Positions 9,222-18,481 of a stretch of 64,000 nucleotides of DNA are shown piece by piece. The notes below the pieces were generated by a model. It was not told the origin of the DNA and made no database searches. It was given only the letters and a program-made list of their open reading frames with translations. How positions within the stretch are numbered: the stretch's first letter is position 1; the number at the start of each line of letters is the position of its first letter. A program made the position numbers and the translations under genes. The stretch is from positions 992,001-1,056,000 of the forward strand of contig JAAHFU020000003.1 in assembly GCA_010672825.2 (NCBI GenBank), in the 5' to 3' direction. This DNA is from Leptolyngbya sp. SIO1E4. Its GTDB lineage: Bacteria; Cyanobacteriota; Cyanobacteriia; Phormidesmidales; Phormidesmidaceae.

Positions 9222-10694
9222 CTAGTTTCTAGCTTCTGCCTTTTGGTACATTGCCATCTCTTGCTTTGCCTCCGCTGCCATCTGCTGCCGCAACACCCAG
9301 GGTGCAATCACCTCCCCATTCGGACGCCAGTCTCGTAAGCGCATCACTACATTGATGTCTCCCACCCGCACCCAACCTGCATAGTAGGTATCTCCTGGAG
9401 AACGTTCTTGCACGATCGCCAACACTGCTGCCTGTTCTGCCGCTGGCACCCATCGCGAAATCATCTTCGGCAATTCCTCATAGTCCACCCGTTTAAATGT
9501 GGGATGCCGCTCAGTATGGTCTACATACCAACGCGCAAATTTGGGCGGAAACCGCATCAATAGCCACGCCTTTGGCAAATAGAAATTAAAGCCCCACGCC
9601 TCTGCGATCGCCGCTGCCACCTCTGCCGCTGTTGGCAACTCACCGCGATCGCGCATCGCCCTCAGTTCCTTGGGCACCTCTAGATCTCCCCAAGGAAGCA
9701 GCCTGATTTGCTCTGAGACAATGCGATCTAAGCGATAGTTGTGCCAGCCGATTTTGCCATCGGGGTCAACGCCGTAAGCACTGAGATACTTAGCCCGTCG
9801 AGCATAGTGAAAACACACCGGATACACCGTCACGGTGGCAACCTGCTCCTGACGGGCCAACCAATTATCAAACTGGATGATGCCTCCCTCACCGGTACGC
9901 CACAGTTGTTCAATCATGGCTTGATGGGTATCCACTTGCTCCTGCATCTCCGATGACAGGATGTAATCCAAGTGAATAAAGATACGCCGTTCAGGCTCTC
10001 TTTCCCACCAGGAAGTGCCCGGTTGCGACTGGGTTGCCTGCTGCCAAAGCCGATCCAGCAATACACTTAAATTAGGCTGCACAAAAGCGATTTCTTCTAG
10101 GGTTGACAATAACTCCCAGGATTCTGCGGGGGAGAGTCCGGCGCTGTCAGCTGGCCCACTCGCTGCCATCGTTGGAAGGCTTGGCCAATCGGCAGCAGGG
10201 ATACAACCAAACTGGCCTCGACCAGCAATTTTTAGCCAGCCCAGCTCAACCAATGCTTTCAAGTCATCTCGAATGGAGCGGTGTCCAACCGCAAACGGGA
10301 TCATTTCCCCAGCGTCTTGCCAAACCGTTTCGGGCAACCCTGTATGTTGCGCCATCCCCGCTAGCCAAGTCTCCCAATCCAGCGTCGGTTCAGGTTCTAA
10401 AACCAACGTCCGCAGCGATCGCTGACAAATACATCGGCTGCCTCGACACCCTGCCCTCAACGTTTCGACCGAAGCGGCCTCTACTGGGCTATGGCTTGAT
10501 GCAAATAAATGGGCTCTTAAATCGGCATATCGGAAAGGCATCGGCAGGCTCGCTTGCCAAGCAGCTTCACGACCATAGAGCGATCGCAGCAGCCACCAAA
10601 GACGGACTGCCCGCTGCCAGCGACTCGTTAACTGCCCAACGCTGAGGCCATACAAAACAGCCGGTGTTGGTAGATAGTCAAAACTCTCTGACAT
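9222..10694 (-). CDS. WYL-domain transcriptional regulator, TIGR03985-type CRISPR-associated protein
   Basis: 490 aa. The N-terminal half is helical with winged-helix character (RDDLKALVELGWLKIAGRGQFG around residues 160-182). The C-terminal half has the ligand-sensing WYL layout (VYPVCFHYARRAKYLSAYGVD...HNYRLDRI, about 290-330). Known: WYL proteins regulate CRISPR and other defence operons and bind nucleic-acid-like ligands. The TIGR03985 family is, from memory, a cyanobacterial CRISPR-neighbourhood family. It is transcribed divergently from the csx3-cas10 operon across 195 bp, the classic place for a local repressor. ATG at 10692-10694 is chosen because the upstream in-frame stretch is low-complexity heptamer DNA. 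Confidence 0.75.
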   Translation of the reverse strand: MSESFDYLPTPAVLYGLSVGQLTSRWQRAVRLWWLLRSLYGREAAWQASLPMPFRYADLRAHLFASSHSPVEAASVETLRAGCRGSRCICQRSLRTLVLEPEPTLDWETWLAGMAQHTGLPETVWQDAGEMIPFAVGHRSIRDDLKALVELGWLKIAGRGQFGCIPAADWPSLPTMAASGPADSAGLSPAESWELLSTLEEIAFVQPNLSVLLDRLWQQATQSQPGTSWWEREPERRIFIHLDYILSSEMQEQVDTHQAMIEQLWRTGEGGIIQFDNWLARQEQVATVTVYPVCFHYARRAKYLSAYGVDPDGKIGWHNYRLDRIVSEQIRLLPWGDLEVPKELRAMRDRGELPTAAEVAAAIAEAWGFNFYLPKAWLLMRFPPKFARWYVDHTERHPTFKRVDYEELPKMISRWVPAAEQAAVLAIVQERSPGDTYYAGWVRVGDINVVMRLRDWRPNGEVIAPWVLRQQMAAEAKQEMAMYQKAEARN

Positions 10695-10889
10695 TGGAAT
10701 GGCGTATCCTTCTAACGTGGTAAATCTGGGGCTGGATGGGGAGTCAGGAAAGAGAGTTTTGAGTTTTGAATTCACTCGTCGTTCTTCGTTCTTTCCTAGT
10801 TCTCTCTGCCTTCTGCCTTCCGTCTTTTGCGTTGGAAGACCCCTCTTCAAACCCTAGTGTAAGCTGGGGGCGTTCTGATAGCTCTTTGA

Positions 10890-11810
10890 ATGGTGAAAGA
10901 CATCCCTATCAGCAATGTTCATTTGAGTTTGAGTGATTCTCAAGCAATCGGGGAATTGCGCTATCAAATTCTGTCAATCTCGTTGATCAGTCCTGATCGG
11001 TTGATGACGCCGGAGGATTTGCGATCGCTGATGCTTCCGACAGGCATTGACGCTACAGGCGGAGTTGTGATTTCAGGGCGGGCTCCCATCTGGCTCTATA
11101 CCTACCTGGTGCATGAGCTGCATCCCACTGCTTGGGTGGCTTGCTATGACCCTCGGTTGGGAGCCGTGGTGGTGACCACTCATTCTCGCCAAGTTCAAAC
11201 AGGGCAAGTGATTCCGTTGATTTTGTCCCAGGGGCGTCCTCAACTCGGGCCTGCGCTGTTGGTGGTTGGCCCGCCCGATAGTGGCAAGTCCGTGTTGAGT
11301 CATGCCTTGTTCCAGGCGTTGCTCCCGGACTTCCCAGAAGTATTCCTGCAGCGAGCCCAGTGGGATGGTGAAGGCAACTGGATTTTGGAGCTGCCGGACA
11401 CGGCAACTGAGGACGACCGTGAGGCGTTCAAGTTGGCTTACAAAGGAGAACTGACAAAGGCGTTTTATCCCTATCAAGCTCAGGTAATCTTGCAACTCCG
11501 TCGCCAGAAACCGTTGGTAATTGTCGATGTCGGGGGTCGGGTGCAACCGCAGAAATTACCGGTGTTAGAAGCCTGCTCTCATTACCTCATCATTAGCTCT
11601 CAACCAGATGAGGTTAAGAAATGGCACGAATTTTGTAGAGACCGGGGAAATCTTCGGTGTGTCGCAGTTGTGGCGAGTACCTTAGACAAGATCGAAATGA
11701 TCCATCGGCGAGAGCCTTTCCTGGAGATGACTTGTGGGCCTTGGGTTTCAGGGGCATTTAATAGGGTGCCAGAGGTGTTGTTAGGTGAGGTGCGATCGCT
11801 TTTAACGTAA
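10890..11810 (+). CDS. csx3: Csx3 ring-nuclease domain fused to a P-loop ATPase/kinase-like domain
   Basis: 306 aa, first gene of the plus-strand CRISPR operon. Residues 1-115 match Csx3: the segment GRAPIWLYTYLVHELHPTAW is followed by VACYDPRLGAVVV. His78, Asp87 and Arg89 have the H-x8-D-x-R arrangement that I recall for the catalytic residues of the Archaeoglobus Csx3 (Crn3) enzyme, which degrades cyclic tetra-adenylate. Residues 120-306 form a second domain with Walker A GPPDSGKS at 127-134 and a probable Walker B PLVIVDVGG around 207-215. Such Csx3-NTPase fusions occur in cyanobacteria, and the role of the NTPase half is unknown. It probably terminates type III signalling. ATG 10890 follows a GC-poor promoter-like stretch. 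Confidence 0.82.
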   Translation: MVKDIPISNVHLSLSDSQAIGELRYQILSISLISPDRLMTPEDLRSLMLPTGIDATGGVVISGRAPIWLYTYLVHELHPTAWVACYDPRLGAVVVTTHSRQVQTGQVIPLILSQGRPQLGPALLVVGPPDSGKSVLSHALFQALLPDFPEVFLQRAQWDGEGNWILELPDTATEDDREAFKLAYKGELTKAFYPYQAQVILQLRRQKPLVIVDVGGRVQPQKLPVLEACSHYLIISSQPDEVKKWHEFCRDRGNLRCVAVVASTLDKIEMIHRREPFLEMTCGPWVSGAFNRVPEVLLGEVRSLLT

Positions 11811-11887
11811 TTTTTATTCGATTAGTTACATATGCCAACCAACTCCCAAGCTAGGGAGATTACACAATTACATCTACAGCTAAAGAT

Positions 11888-14245
11888 ATGACGAACGGAG
11901 AAACGAAACCCCCTACCTCCAGTCAAGCAAGTAAAACAATTTCAATTGGCCTTGCCTGGTGCCTTGCCTGGGGAAGTGACGAAAAACCTCAAGTAGACAT
12001 CGCAGTTTTGCAGCAGATGCGAGAAGCGCTTCAAGTGGGTAAGCAAGTCCCGGAAAAAGTGCGATCGTATGTCGAGCAAGTTCAGAAACTCGACAAATTA
12101 GATTATCCCAAAACCTTGGAAGCGCTGAAAACGCTGCAGGCTGACAATCAGACTCTCTGGAATGCCAAGATTGGCCTTGCCTATGGTGGGGCGACCAAGA
12201 TTAAGCAGTATGTGTTTGAAGCCCCAAAGCTTCAAGACATTCGAGGTGCATCGGCGCTGCTGGATCGCATCAACCTCATTGATTTGCCTGCCTTTTTTCA
12301 TGGAGAAGAATCAGAACGCTTTGAACAGTGTCAGCAGTTTCCAGAGTATTGCCAACAGGTTAGAGATGACTGGTTAGAACTGGAACAAAACTTCCAAGGG
12401 CTTTCTCAAGCATTAATTCCCGAATTGATCATCTACTCGACAGGCGGCAATATCTTGGCATTTTGTCCGGTTGCCTATGTTCAGGTTCTGGCTGATGCCA
12501 TTGAGAAACGCTACACCCACGAGACCTTAATTGCCAACTCCTGTGCTGTTGGTCAACCCTTTCGTTTTCTAGAACTGAAATTTGGATTACTGAAAAATCC
12601 TATTGACCAAACACCCTGGCTGGAGTGGTATCGAGAAAATGCCAATCACTACCTGGTAGAAGCTAGCTTTGGCAAAGCCACCGAGAATTTGACAAATCAA
12701 TTCAAGGAACGCAAGAGCTTCAATGAACTGGTGCGTCAGCTAGCGGTGCGATTTAATCAACGACGCAGTGGTGACGATCGCTTTTCTAGTGAACGCTCTA
12801 GCCGCCGCTATCCTCCCATGTTTGAGGCCCACCCTTACGGGCGACGGGATACTAACGAGAAACGGTCAGCGGTTCGTCAAATTGACTCCCTCCCTAATCA
12901 ACCCTGGTTCTCGGATGTAGAAGCTCGCAAACGAATCTCTGGGCAAAAGGCAAAGCGAGACAATCAGAATACTTCCTGGTATGACGCTAATACAAGACAT
13001 TGGCTTGGTTGGGAGCCTGGAGAATTTCAAAGCTGGGTGACTCGGTATGAGCGCTTTCTAGGCAAACATCCAGCTCTATCGGCACAATACAATCCTCAAA
13101 ATCGGCAATTACAAGAGAATAAGAAAGAAGCGCGATCGCTGCGGGAAATCGGCAACGCGAGCCAGGGCTTTGTGGCTTATATCTATGCCGATGGCAACAG
13201 TATGGGTCAATACATCCAAACCATTAAAACGGCTGAAGCATATAAAGCATTCAGTGAAGCCGTTTCAATTGCCACCGAGCATGCTGTTTATTACGCGCTT
13301 GCAGAGCATCTTGCACCCCATCGGTTACATGGCCTTGAGGATCCAGACAATAAACATCGTAATGGTGATTGGATTCATCCCTTTGAGATTCTGACTATTG
13401 GTGGGGATGACGTGATGCTGATGGTGCCAGCGAACAAAGCATTGGCGATCGCAAAAACTCTGAGCGAGCAATTTGAAAACTTGTTGATGGCACAGAATTC
13501 TGAGTTCAGTGAACCACAGCAATTTTCTCGGGAGTCCTTAAAAGTCATTCACCGATATCATCCTGCAAATGCCGCCAAACCGATTGCCTGCCAACTTAGC
13601 ATGTCAGCTGGGGTTCTCATCACCGCCCAAGATACGCCGATCTACTACGCCGAAGACCTAACAAACCAGCTACTCAAGTCTGCTAAAAAACATGCCAAAA
13701 AACTGAAAAAAGAGTACGGCTACTTGGGTGGCACGATTGATTTCTTGGTGATGAAAGCAGTCACCATGTTGTCCTCGCAAGTGAGTGAGTTCAGAAAATC
13801 AGGGTTGGAGTTCGGGGAGAGACCCAAGTTAAAGCTCTACAGTGCTCCCTACACGCTACATGAGATAGGGGGATTGCTGGAAACAGCGGAAGCGCTCAAG
13901 CAGGCAGAATTTCCGCGATCGCAACTTTATCAGATTCGTGACTTACTACAACGCGGCAAGCGTACCGCTATGCTCAACTATCGTTACTTTTGGTCGCGGC
14001 TGAGTAACAAGGACGCCAAGGCAGAGCTCAAGGAAAAATTTGAAGATGCCTGGTGCCAGGCCAAAACAAACGACGGCAACTTGGTGCCTTGGAGCTTTGT
14101 AACCCCAACCGAAGAAGAACGTCGAAGCCCTGATTACGTCCCAACCTACGAGACGATTTGGCGGGAATTGATTGACCTGTATCCCTTCATTGATGAGGTA
14201 ACAGCTCGCTCCGAGTCAGAAACTTCAGCCTCTTTGGAGGTGTAG
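11888..14245 (+). CDS. cas10: Cas10, large subunit of type III CRISPR complex, HD domain absent
   Basis: 785 aa. The cyclase/palm motif GGDD is intact at residues 505-508 within EILTIGGDDVMLMV, preceded by YIYADGNSMGQYI, the other conserved palm strand. The Cas10 N-terminal palm-like region is visible as KIKQYVFEAPKLQDIRGASA (about 106-125). No HD nuclease pair is present in the first 100 residues, and the protein starts almost directly with the N-terminal palm. Expected role: target-RNA-stimulated synthesis of cyclic oligoadenylates, without single-stranded DNA cutting. Residues 280-400 are Arg-rich and variable. It is followed two bases later by the first RAMP gene. Confidence 0.9.
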   Translation: MTNGETKPPTSSQASKTISIGLAWCLAWGSDEKPQVDIAVLQQMREALQVGKQVPEKVRSYVEQVQKLDKLDYPKTLEALKTLQADNQTLWNAKIGLAYGGATKIKQYVFEAPKLQDIRGASALLDRINLIDLPAFFHGEESERFEQCQQFPEYCQQVRDDWLELEQNFQGLSQALIPELIIYSTGGNILAFCPVAYVQVLADAIEKRYTHETLIANSCAVGQPFRFLELKFGLLKNPIDQTPWLEWYRENANHYLVEASFGKATENLTNQFKERKSFNELVRQLAVRFNQRRSGDDRFSSERSSRRYPPMFEAHPYGRRDTNEKRSAVRQIDSLPNQPWFSDVEARKRISGQKAKRDNQNTSWYDANTRHWLGWEPGEFQSWVTRYERFLGKHPALSAQYNPQNRQLQENKKEARSLREIGNASQGFVAYIYADGNSMGQYIQTIKTAEAYKAFSEAVSIATEHAVYYALAEHLAPHRLHGLEDPDNKHRNGDWIHPFEILTIGGDDVMLMVPANKALAIAKTLSEQFENLLMAQNSEFSEPQQFSRESLKVIHRYHPANAAKPIACQLSMSAGVLITAQDTPIYYAEDLTNQLLKSAKKHAKKLKKEYGYLGGTIDFLVMKAVTMLSSQVSEFRKSGLEFGERPKLKLYSAPYTLHEIGGLLETAEALKQAEFPRSQLYQIRDLLQRGKRTAMLNYRYFWSRLSNKDAKAELKEKFEDAWCQAKTNDGNLVPWSFVTPTEEERRSPDYVPTYETIWRELIDLYPFIDEVTARSESETSASLEV

Positions 14246-14247
14246 TC

Positions 14248-14979
14248 ATGATTCAACTACAGAACCTAACACAGCAGACGGATAGTCTGCAGCTCACGGC
14301 CTTGATCGACAGCGCTCTGTGTGTCGGGGCTGGCGGCTCGTCTGGTTCTTTGGCCGATAAACCCATTATCCGTAATGGCCAGGGGCAGCTTTTGATTCCT
14401 GGTTCGCAGCTCAAGGGACGCCTACGCCATGAATGTGAGAAGTTAGCCCGGGGTTTACGCTGGCCTATCTGTGAATCCCCAGTTCCCCAAACCATGTGTC
14501 CCCAGATTGGGTTACCAGACGATTCGCTCTTTAGGCGAGATAGGTATCGTATTGAGAAATTCTTTATCGATGGCCGCCAACAGCATCACTGCTTGATTTG
14601 TCAGATCTTCGGTAACCCGTCTCTTGCTTCCCGCATCGTGGTCGATGACTTGATTTGTGAGGTAGAGCCTGCAAACCTTCCAGAGGTTTTACGTCCAGGG
14701 GTAACACTCAATCGTCGCCGTAGAACGGCTGAAGATCAAAAGCTCTACTTTTTAGAGACCTCTCCCGTTAATGTGCAGCTGCCCTTCACAGGCTATATCC
14801 ATTGGGAGCCAGACTGTCCTCCCTATGCCAAACCACTGGTGCTGGCAGCCTTGCATCATATTCATGCCTTAGGGGGTAGTAAATCGGCTGGGTTAGGCTG
14901 GTTGCGATGGCAGCTGCCTAACGAGACCACCATCGAAGACAGTGTTTGGAACTTACTGATGGAGGGTAGCGCCTCATGA
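14248..14979 (+). CDS. cas7: Cas7-like RAMP subunit (Csm3 family), Cys-rich
   Basis: 243 aa. RAMP hallmarks: LLIPGSQLKGRLRHE at about 48-62 and the C-terminal glycine-rich loop LGGSKSAGLGW. Asp37 in the ADKPIIRN motif is at the position of the Csm3 catalytic Asp that cuts target RNA, so this subunit is probably an active backbone nuclease. Cys63, Cys75, Cys84, Cys115 and Cys118 (CLIC) suggest a structural zinc site. GGAGGTG at 14236-14242 is the ribosome binding site, inside the end of cas10. The gene overlaps the next one by four bases (ATGA), showing translational coupling. Confidence 0.85.
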   Translation: MIQLQNLTQQTDSLQLTALIDSALCVGAGGSSGSLADKPIIRNGQGQLLIPGSQLKGRLRHECEKLARGLRWPICESPVPQTMCPQIGLPDDSLFRRDRYRIEKFFIDGRQQHHCLICQIFGNPSLASRIVVDDLICEVEPANLPEVLRPGVTLNRRRRTAEDQKLYFLETSPVNVQLPFTGYIHWEPDCPPYAKPLVLAALHHIHALGGSKSAGLGWLRWQLPNETTIEDSVWNLLMEGSAS

Positions 14980-16202
14980 CCACACTTCAACTGACAATTA
15001 CGGCGCTCTCTCCCTTGGCAATTGGTCGCCAAAAGCCAGGAGGCTCCATTAGCGAAGCCCAGCGCTACATTCCAGGCTCCGTGATTCGGGGGGCGATCGC
15101 GGGCAGAATGCTGCGCCAAGCCTCTACAGATGAAACGGCAAATCTGGAGCAACCCGATGGCGACTTTCAGCAATTATTTACCGCAGAGGATGCGGCGATT
15201 TTTAGCAATGCCTATCCTACAGCGGTAGAGCAATCAGCCCAGGTCTTACCAGCTACTGCTGTCAGCTCTAAAACAAATCCTGGATTTCGCTCGGAGAAAG
15301 AAACCAATGGTGGGGTATTCGATACCTTAATTGACGCCTTTTGTTCTGAAGGCTATGGCTATCCCTACGAACCCAGCAGTTTAGTGGGCGATCGAGTGGA
15401 GCCTTACCGGCAGTTCTATACCGTGGCGAATGAGCAGTATCAAAGCCATCGGGTTGATACCCGTCTGTTGACCCGTGTGGGTATCAATCGACGACGAGCA
15501 ACGGCGCAAGAGCAGGTGCTCTACAGCATTGAGGTAATCAATGAAACGCAGGGAAAGCAGAAGCAACCCACTGTCTTTAGCAGCACCATTTCTCTAGAGG
15601 ATGACAATCTGGCGAATCAGTTAGTTATCTATCTGGAGCAGCAGCCTTGGCGATTGGGCGGTTCCACTTCGCGGGGGTTAGGCAAGGTTGAGATCCAAGC
15701 GGTCGTAAAGGCGAAAGACACTTCAATCGAGGCTCGAATTGAAGGGTTTAATCAAGCTTTGAGAGACCGCTGGCAGATTTGGGGAGATGTTTTTGGCCCC
15801 CCTCAAAGTCCTTTGCCAGAAGACAGGAAATGGCAGTTCTTTACGCTTGACCTGCAGGCGGATGCCATTCTAATGGAGCAATGGCGGCGCACGACGGTAA
15901 TTTCCCCTGAAATGCTTTGTCAGATGACGGGGATAGCAGATCCCCAACTCCAGCTTCATGCAGTTTATAGCAGTTACGATTATCGCTCGGGATGGAATGC
16001 TGCTTGGGGATTGATGAAGGACGTGGAATTGTTGACTAATCAAGGAGCTGTCTATTTATTCAGTACACCCCAGCTGGAACAGTGGTTACCTCAGTTGCAG
16101 CAACTGGAAATCACAGGCATTGGCGAGCGTACCTTAGAAGGGTTTGGACAGGTGCAGGTGTGTAATGAGTTTCATCAAGTGTTTCGGGAGGCAGCTGTAT
16201 GA
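14976..16202 (+). CDS. csx10: Csx10 (Cas5-type RAMP of subtype III-D)
   Basis: 408 aa, larger than Cas7 RAMPs and with two RAMP-like halves. The N-terminal half opens with TITALSPLAIGRQKPGGSI, then YIPGSVIRGAIAGRML. A middle segment VLPATAVSSKTNPGF corresponds to the Csx10 'TA-x-S-x-K' region, although the Cys usually seen there is Ser here. A glycine-rich loop LGGSTSRGLGKVE lies near 228-240 and a second, GIGERTLEGFGQV, is at the C-terminus. Csx10 caps the crRNA 5' handle in III-D complexes, and its presence is the main reason for calling the subtype III-D. It overlaps both neighbouring genes by four bases. Confidence 0.8.
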   Translation: MTTLQLTITALSPLAIGRQKPGGSISEAQRYIPGSVIRGAIAGRMLRQASTDETANLEQPDGDFQQLFTAEDAAIFSNAYPTAVEQSAQVLPATAVSSKTNPGFRSEKETNGGVFDTLIDAFCSEGYGYPYEPSSLVGDRVEPYRQFYTVANEQYQSHRVDTRLLTRVGINRRRATAQEQVLYSIEVINETQGKQKQPTVFSSTISLEDDNLANQLVIYLEQQPWRLGGSTSRGLGKVEIQAVVKAKDTSIEARIEGFNQALRDRWQIWGDVFGPPQSPLPEDRKWQFFTLDLQADAILMEQWRRTTVISPEMLCQMTGIADPQLQLHAVYSSYDYRSGWNAAWGLMKDVELLTNQGAVYLFSTPQLEQWLPQLQQLEITGIGERTLEGFGQVQVCNEFHQVFREAAV

Positions 16203-16633
16203 CGTTTAGCTCTGAACAACAGCGCGACTTGAAAGTTCAGCGCGGCATTCGCCAAGCAGAAGATAAGTTGGTGCAATTGATTCAAGATGCCTTGGATAAC
16301 TGCGAATATCCTAAAGAGGGACGGAATAAGCTGGAAGAATCCCAGTTTCGTAATCTGGTCAGGGTGTCAGACACGACCGCTAGTCCTGAAGTTGTGAAGA
16401 ATTTTTTGCGGTATCAGGTAGGGCGAGAGCCCAAGTGGGGACGTGGCGATAAGTCCCTAGCTGAGCGCATCATTGTGGATATTGACAGTCAGTTGAAGAC
16501 AACTGCCCAGGCCATTGCTCAAGCGGCTGGTGGCCAAGATATTCCCGATATCCAGATGGAGCTGATTCGCCGCTATCTAGGGTATGGTTCCCGCTATTTG
16601 AAGTATCTCAATTTCAAAAACGAAAACAACTAG
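16199..16633 (+). CDS. cas11: small alpha-helical subunit, Csm2-like (Cas11) candidate
   Basis: 144 aa, predicted all-helical and charged. The segments LEESQFRNLVRV (about 43-54) and VVKNFLRYQVGRE (about 63-75) resemble the two conserved helices of Csm2 (S-x-x-R-N-L and a K/R-Y-x-x-GRE stretch). It sits between csx10 and the next Cas7 RAMP, where small subunits are commonly encoded, and starts in an ATGA overlap with csx10. Cas11 subunits line the inner filament of the complex and hold the crRNA-target duplex. The assignment rests on size, helicity, position and this weak motif likeness. Confidence 0.6.
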   Translation: MTFSSEQQRDLKVQRGIRQAEDKLVQLIQDALDNCEYPKEGRNKLEESQFRNLVRVSDTTASPEVVKNFLRYQVGREPKWGRGDKSLAERIIVDIDSQLKTTAQAIAQAAGGQDIPDIQMELIRRYLGYGSRYLKYLNFKNENN

Positions 16634-16647
16634 TCCCTCAAAATTTT

Positions 16648-17535
16648 ATGTTTGATGTTTTTAAGAGCCGCTTAGAAATTAGCGGCATTCTCACGACTGT
16701 CACCGCTTTACGGATTTCCCAAGGCCGCTCAACGGAACCCATCGGTTCAGATTTGCCAGTGGTCAAAGATTCTTTAGGGAAGCCCTTAATTCCAGGGTCG
16801 AGCTTCAAAGGAGCCTTGCGATCTCGCCTCGAGAGCTTCTTACGTGGGATCTTAGGCAGCGAACGCAAACTCGTTGCTAATCCCGCGATTGAAGAAGAAT
16901 GGTCTCTAACGGCCAGTGAAATCAATCTCATCAAAGAGCGATCCTCGAATGATGCTGCATTCACTGCAGCAATTGTCGCAGAAACTGACTTGGTTTCAAG
17001 GCTATTTGGCTCACCATGGATATCCAGCAAATTCCAAGTTCGGGATCTCACTGTACTGCCCGACACCTGGTTTGGACAGTATCAAGAACGGGACGGTGTT
17101 TCCATTGATCGTGATACGGAAACCGCTGCCGACGGCAAACTCTACGATTTTCAAGTGGTTCCAGCTGGAACCCCGTTTGAATTCAAGGCAGTGGTTGAGA
17201 ATGCTGAAGACTGGGAGCTAGGTCTGCTGATGATTGGCCTCCACCAGTTTGAAAGCGAACAGATTCCTCTTGGTGGCGGGCGATCTCGGGGCTTGGGCGT
17301 GGTCAAGCTCAACATTGGCGATGTGTGGTGGGTGGACTATCCCGAAGAGCAACCTGAGGAGTTATTGACTTACCTCCAACGTCTGGTAGGGGGTGACAAA
17401 GACCATTACAAACTTACTCCCGACTCCTTCAATGCCTATAAAGCAGACTGGACAACTGCCTTAGTCAGCTATTTAAGACAGCAAACATCTACGGGTAGCG
17501 AGGATACAAGCGTCGAGGAGGGTAGCCATGCATAA
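16648..17535 (+). CDS. cas7: Cas7-like RAMP subunit (Csm3 family)
   Basis: 295 aa. Typical Csm3 architecture: SGILTTVTALRISQG, then GSDLPVVKDSLGKPLIPG and SSFKGALRSRLE, an LFGSPWISSKFQVRDL strand, EERDGVSIDR-type thumb region (RDGVSIDRDTETAADGKLYD), and the C-terminal glycine loop LGGGRSRGLGVV. Asp35 occupies the catalytic position of Csm3 in the G-x-D-x-P-V pattern, so target-RNA cutting is likely retained. Starts 14 bases after the small subunit and overlaps the next RAMP gene by eight bases. Confidence 0.87.
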   Translation: MFDVFKSRLEISGILTTVTALRISQGRSTEPIGSDLPVVKDSLGKPLIPGSSFKGALRSRLESFLRGILGSERKLVANPAIEEEWSLTASEINLIKERSSNDAAFTAAIVAETDLVSRLFGSPWISSKFQVRDLTVLPDTWFGQYQERDGVSIDRDTETAADGKLYDFQVVPAGTPFEFKAVVENAEDWELGLLMIGLHQFESEQIPLGGGRSRGLGVVKLNIGDVWWVDYPEEQPEELLTYLQRLVGGDKDHYKLTPDSFNAYKADWTTALVSYLRQQTSTGSEDTSVEEGSHA

Positions 17536-18481
17536 GCGATTTGTGAATCACTGCACCATTGAGTTCACCCTTTCCCCTTGCGGCCCCATTTTGATCAAGT
17601 CAGGAAAAGAAGGGGCTGACCCCACCAAACCTCAGATGGAGTTTGTCGAAACTTACCACCAAGGTGGTCGCTCCATTTATCTGCCCGGCAGTTCTCTAAA
17701 AGGTGCCTTGCGCGCCCATGCCGAGCGAATTATCAGAACTGTAGGCAGAGATCGCCGCCCCACTGATCCTAGTCATCTCTGGGCCAGCAATCCACTCGAT
17801 TTGAATAGCTATCAATATTTGGACGATATTGAGGATACTCGTGATATCTATCGCCTATCCTCGTTTACCGATCAGATGTTTGGCAGCGTCTCTATTGCCA
17901 GTCGAGTGCGGATCGAGGATGCCTATCCGGTTGATCGAGCCCAGCTCAAGATTGAGGAGCGCAACGGAGTGGCTATTGATCGAGTCTTTGGTTCCGTAGC
18001 CGTCGGCCCTTTCGATTATCAGGTCTGTACCGCTGGAGCATTCCGAACCAAAATTCATCTGAAGAATTTTACACTGGCTCAATTGGGTCTTTTGGGTTTG
18101 GTATTGCGAGACTTGGATGATGGCTGGTTTGGTTTGGGCTTTGCAAAGTCTCGTGGCATGGGCCTGGTATCCGTCAGTCTCAAGTCTGCCGTAGTGCAAT
18201 ATCCCGGCTGCGTGTTAGAGGCCGACCAGATTAAAGCACTTGGTTTAGAAAACCCCCCCTGGTCCAAGACCAGTTTGCTGGGGGCTGGGGTGTTCTTAGA
18301 CCCAGCAGAAGCTAGGCACTATGGCTTTCCTGAGAATGATAAACAAGAAACACCTGTTGCTGCTCAGCCGATGGATTTAGGTTTTGGGGTTCAACTCACC
18401 TGGTCAGGACAAACTCAGGTTGAAGATTTGTTTACCCGTTCAGTTAAGTCTTGGAGTCGCTTGCTGGGGGTGGCTGCATGA
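17528..18481 (+). CDS. cas7: Cas7-like RAMP subunit
   Basis: 317 aa. RAMP features: IEFTLSPCGPILIKSG at the N-terminus, IYLPGSSLKGALRAHAE (about 50-66), MFGSVSIASRVRIEDA, the thumb-like ERNGVAIDRVFG, and glycine loop GLGFAKSRGMGLV. Asp31 in KEGADPTKPQ is a candidate catalytic Asp. It has a longer C-terminal extension (about residues 240-317) than the previous RAMP. Its ATG lies eight bases before the end of the preceding gene, and its own stop overlaps the next ATG, so the operon is tightly coupled. Confidence 0.83.
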   Translation: MHKRFVNHCTIEFTLSPCGPILIKSGKEGADPTKPQMEFVETYHQGGRSIYLPGSSLKGALRAHAERIIRTVGRDRRPTDPSHLWASNPLDLNSYQYLDDIEDTRDIYRLSSFTDQMFGSVSIASRVRIEDAYPVDRAQLKIEERNGVAIDRVFGSVAVGPFDYQVCTAGAFRTKIHLKNFTLAQLGLLGLVLRDLDDGWFGLGFAKSRGMGLVSVSLKSAVVQYPGCVLEADQIKALGLENPPWSKTSLLGAGVFLDPAEARHYGFPENDKQETPVAAQPMDLGFGVQLTWSGQTQVEDLFTRSVKSWSRLLGVAA

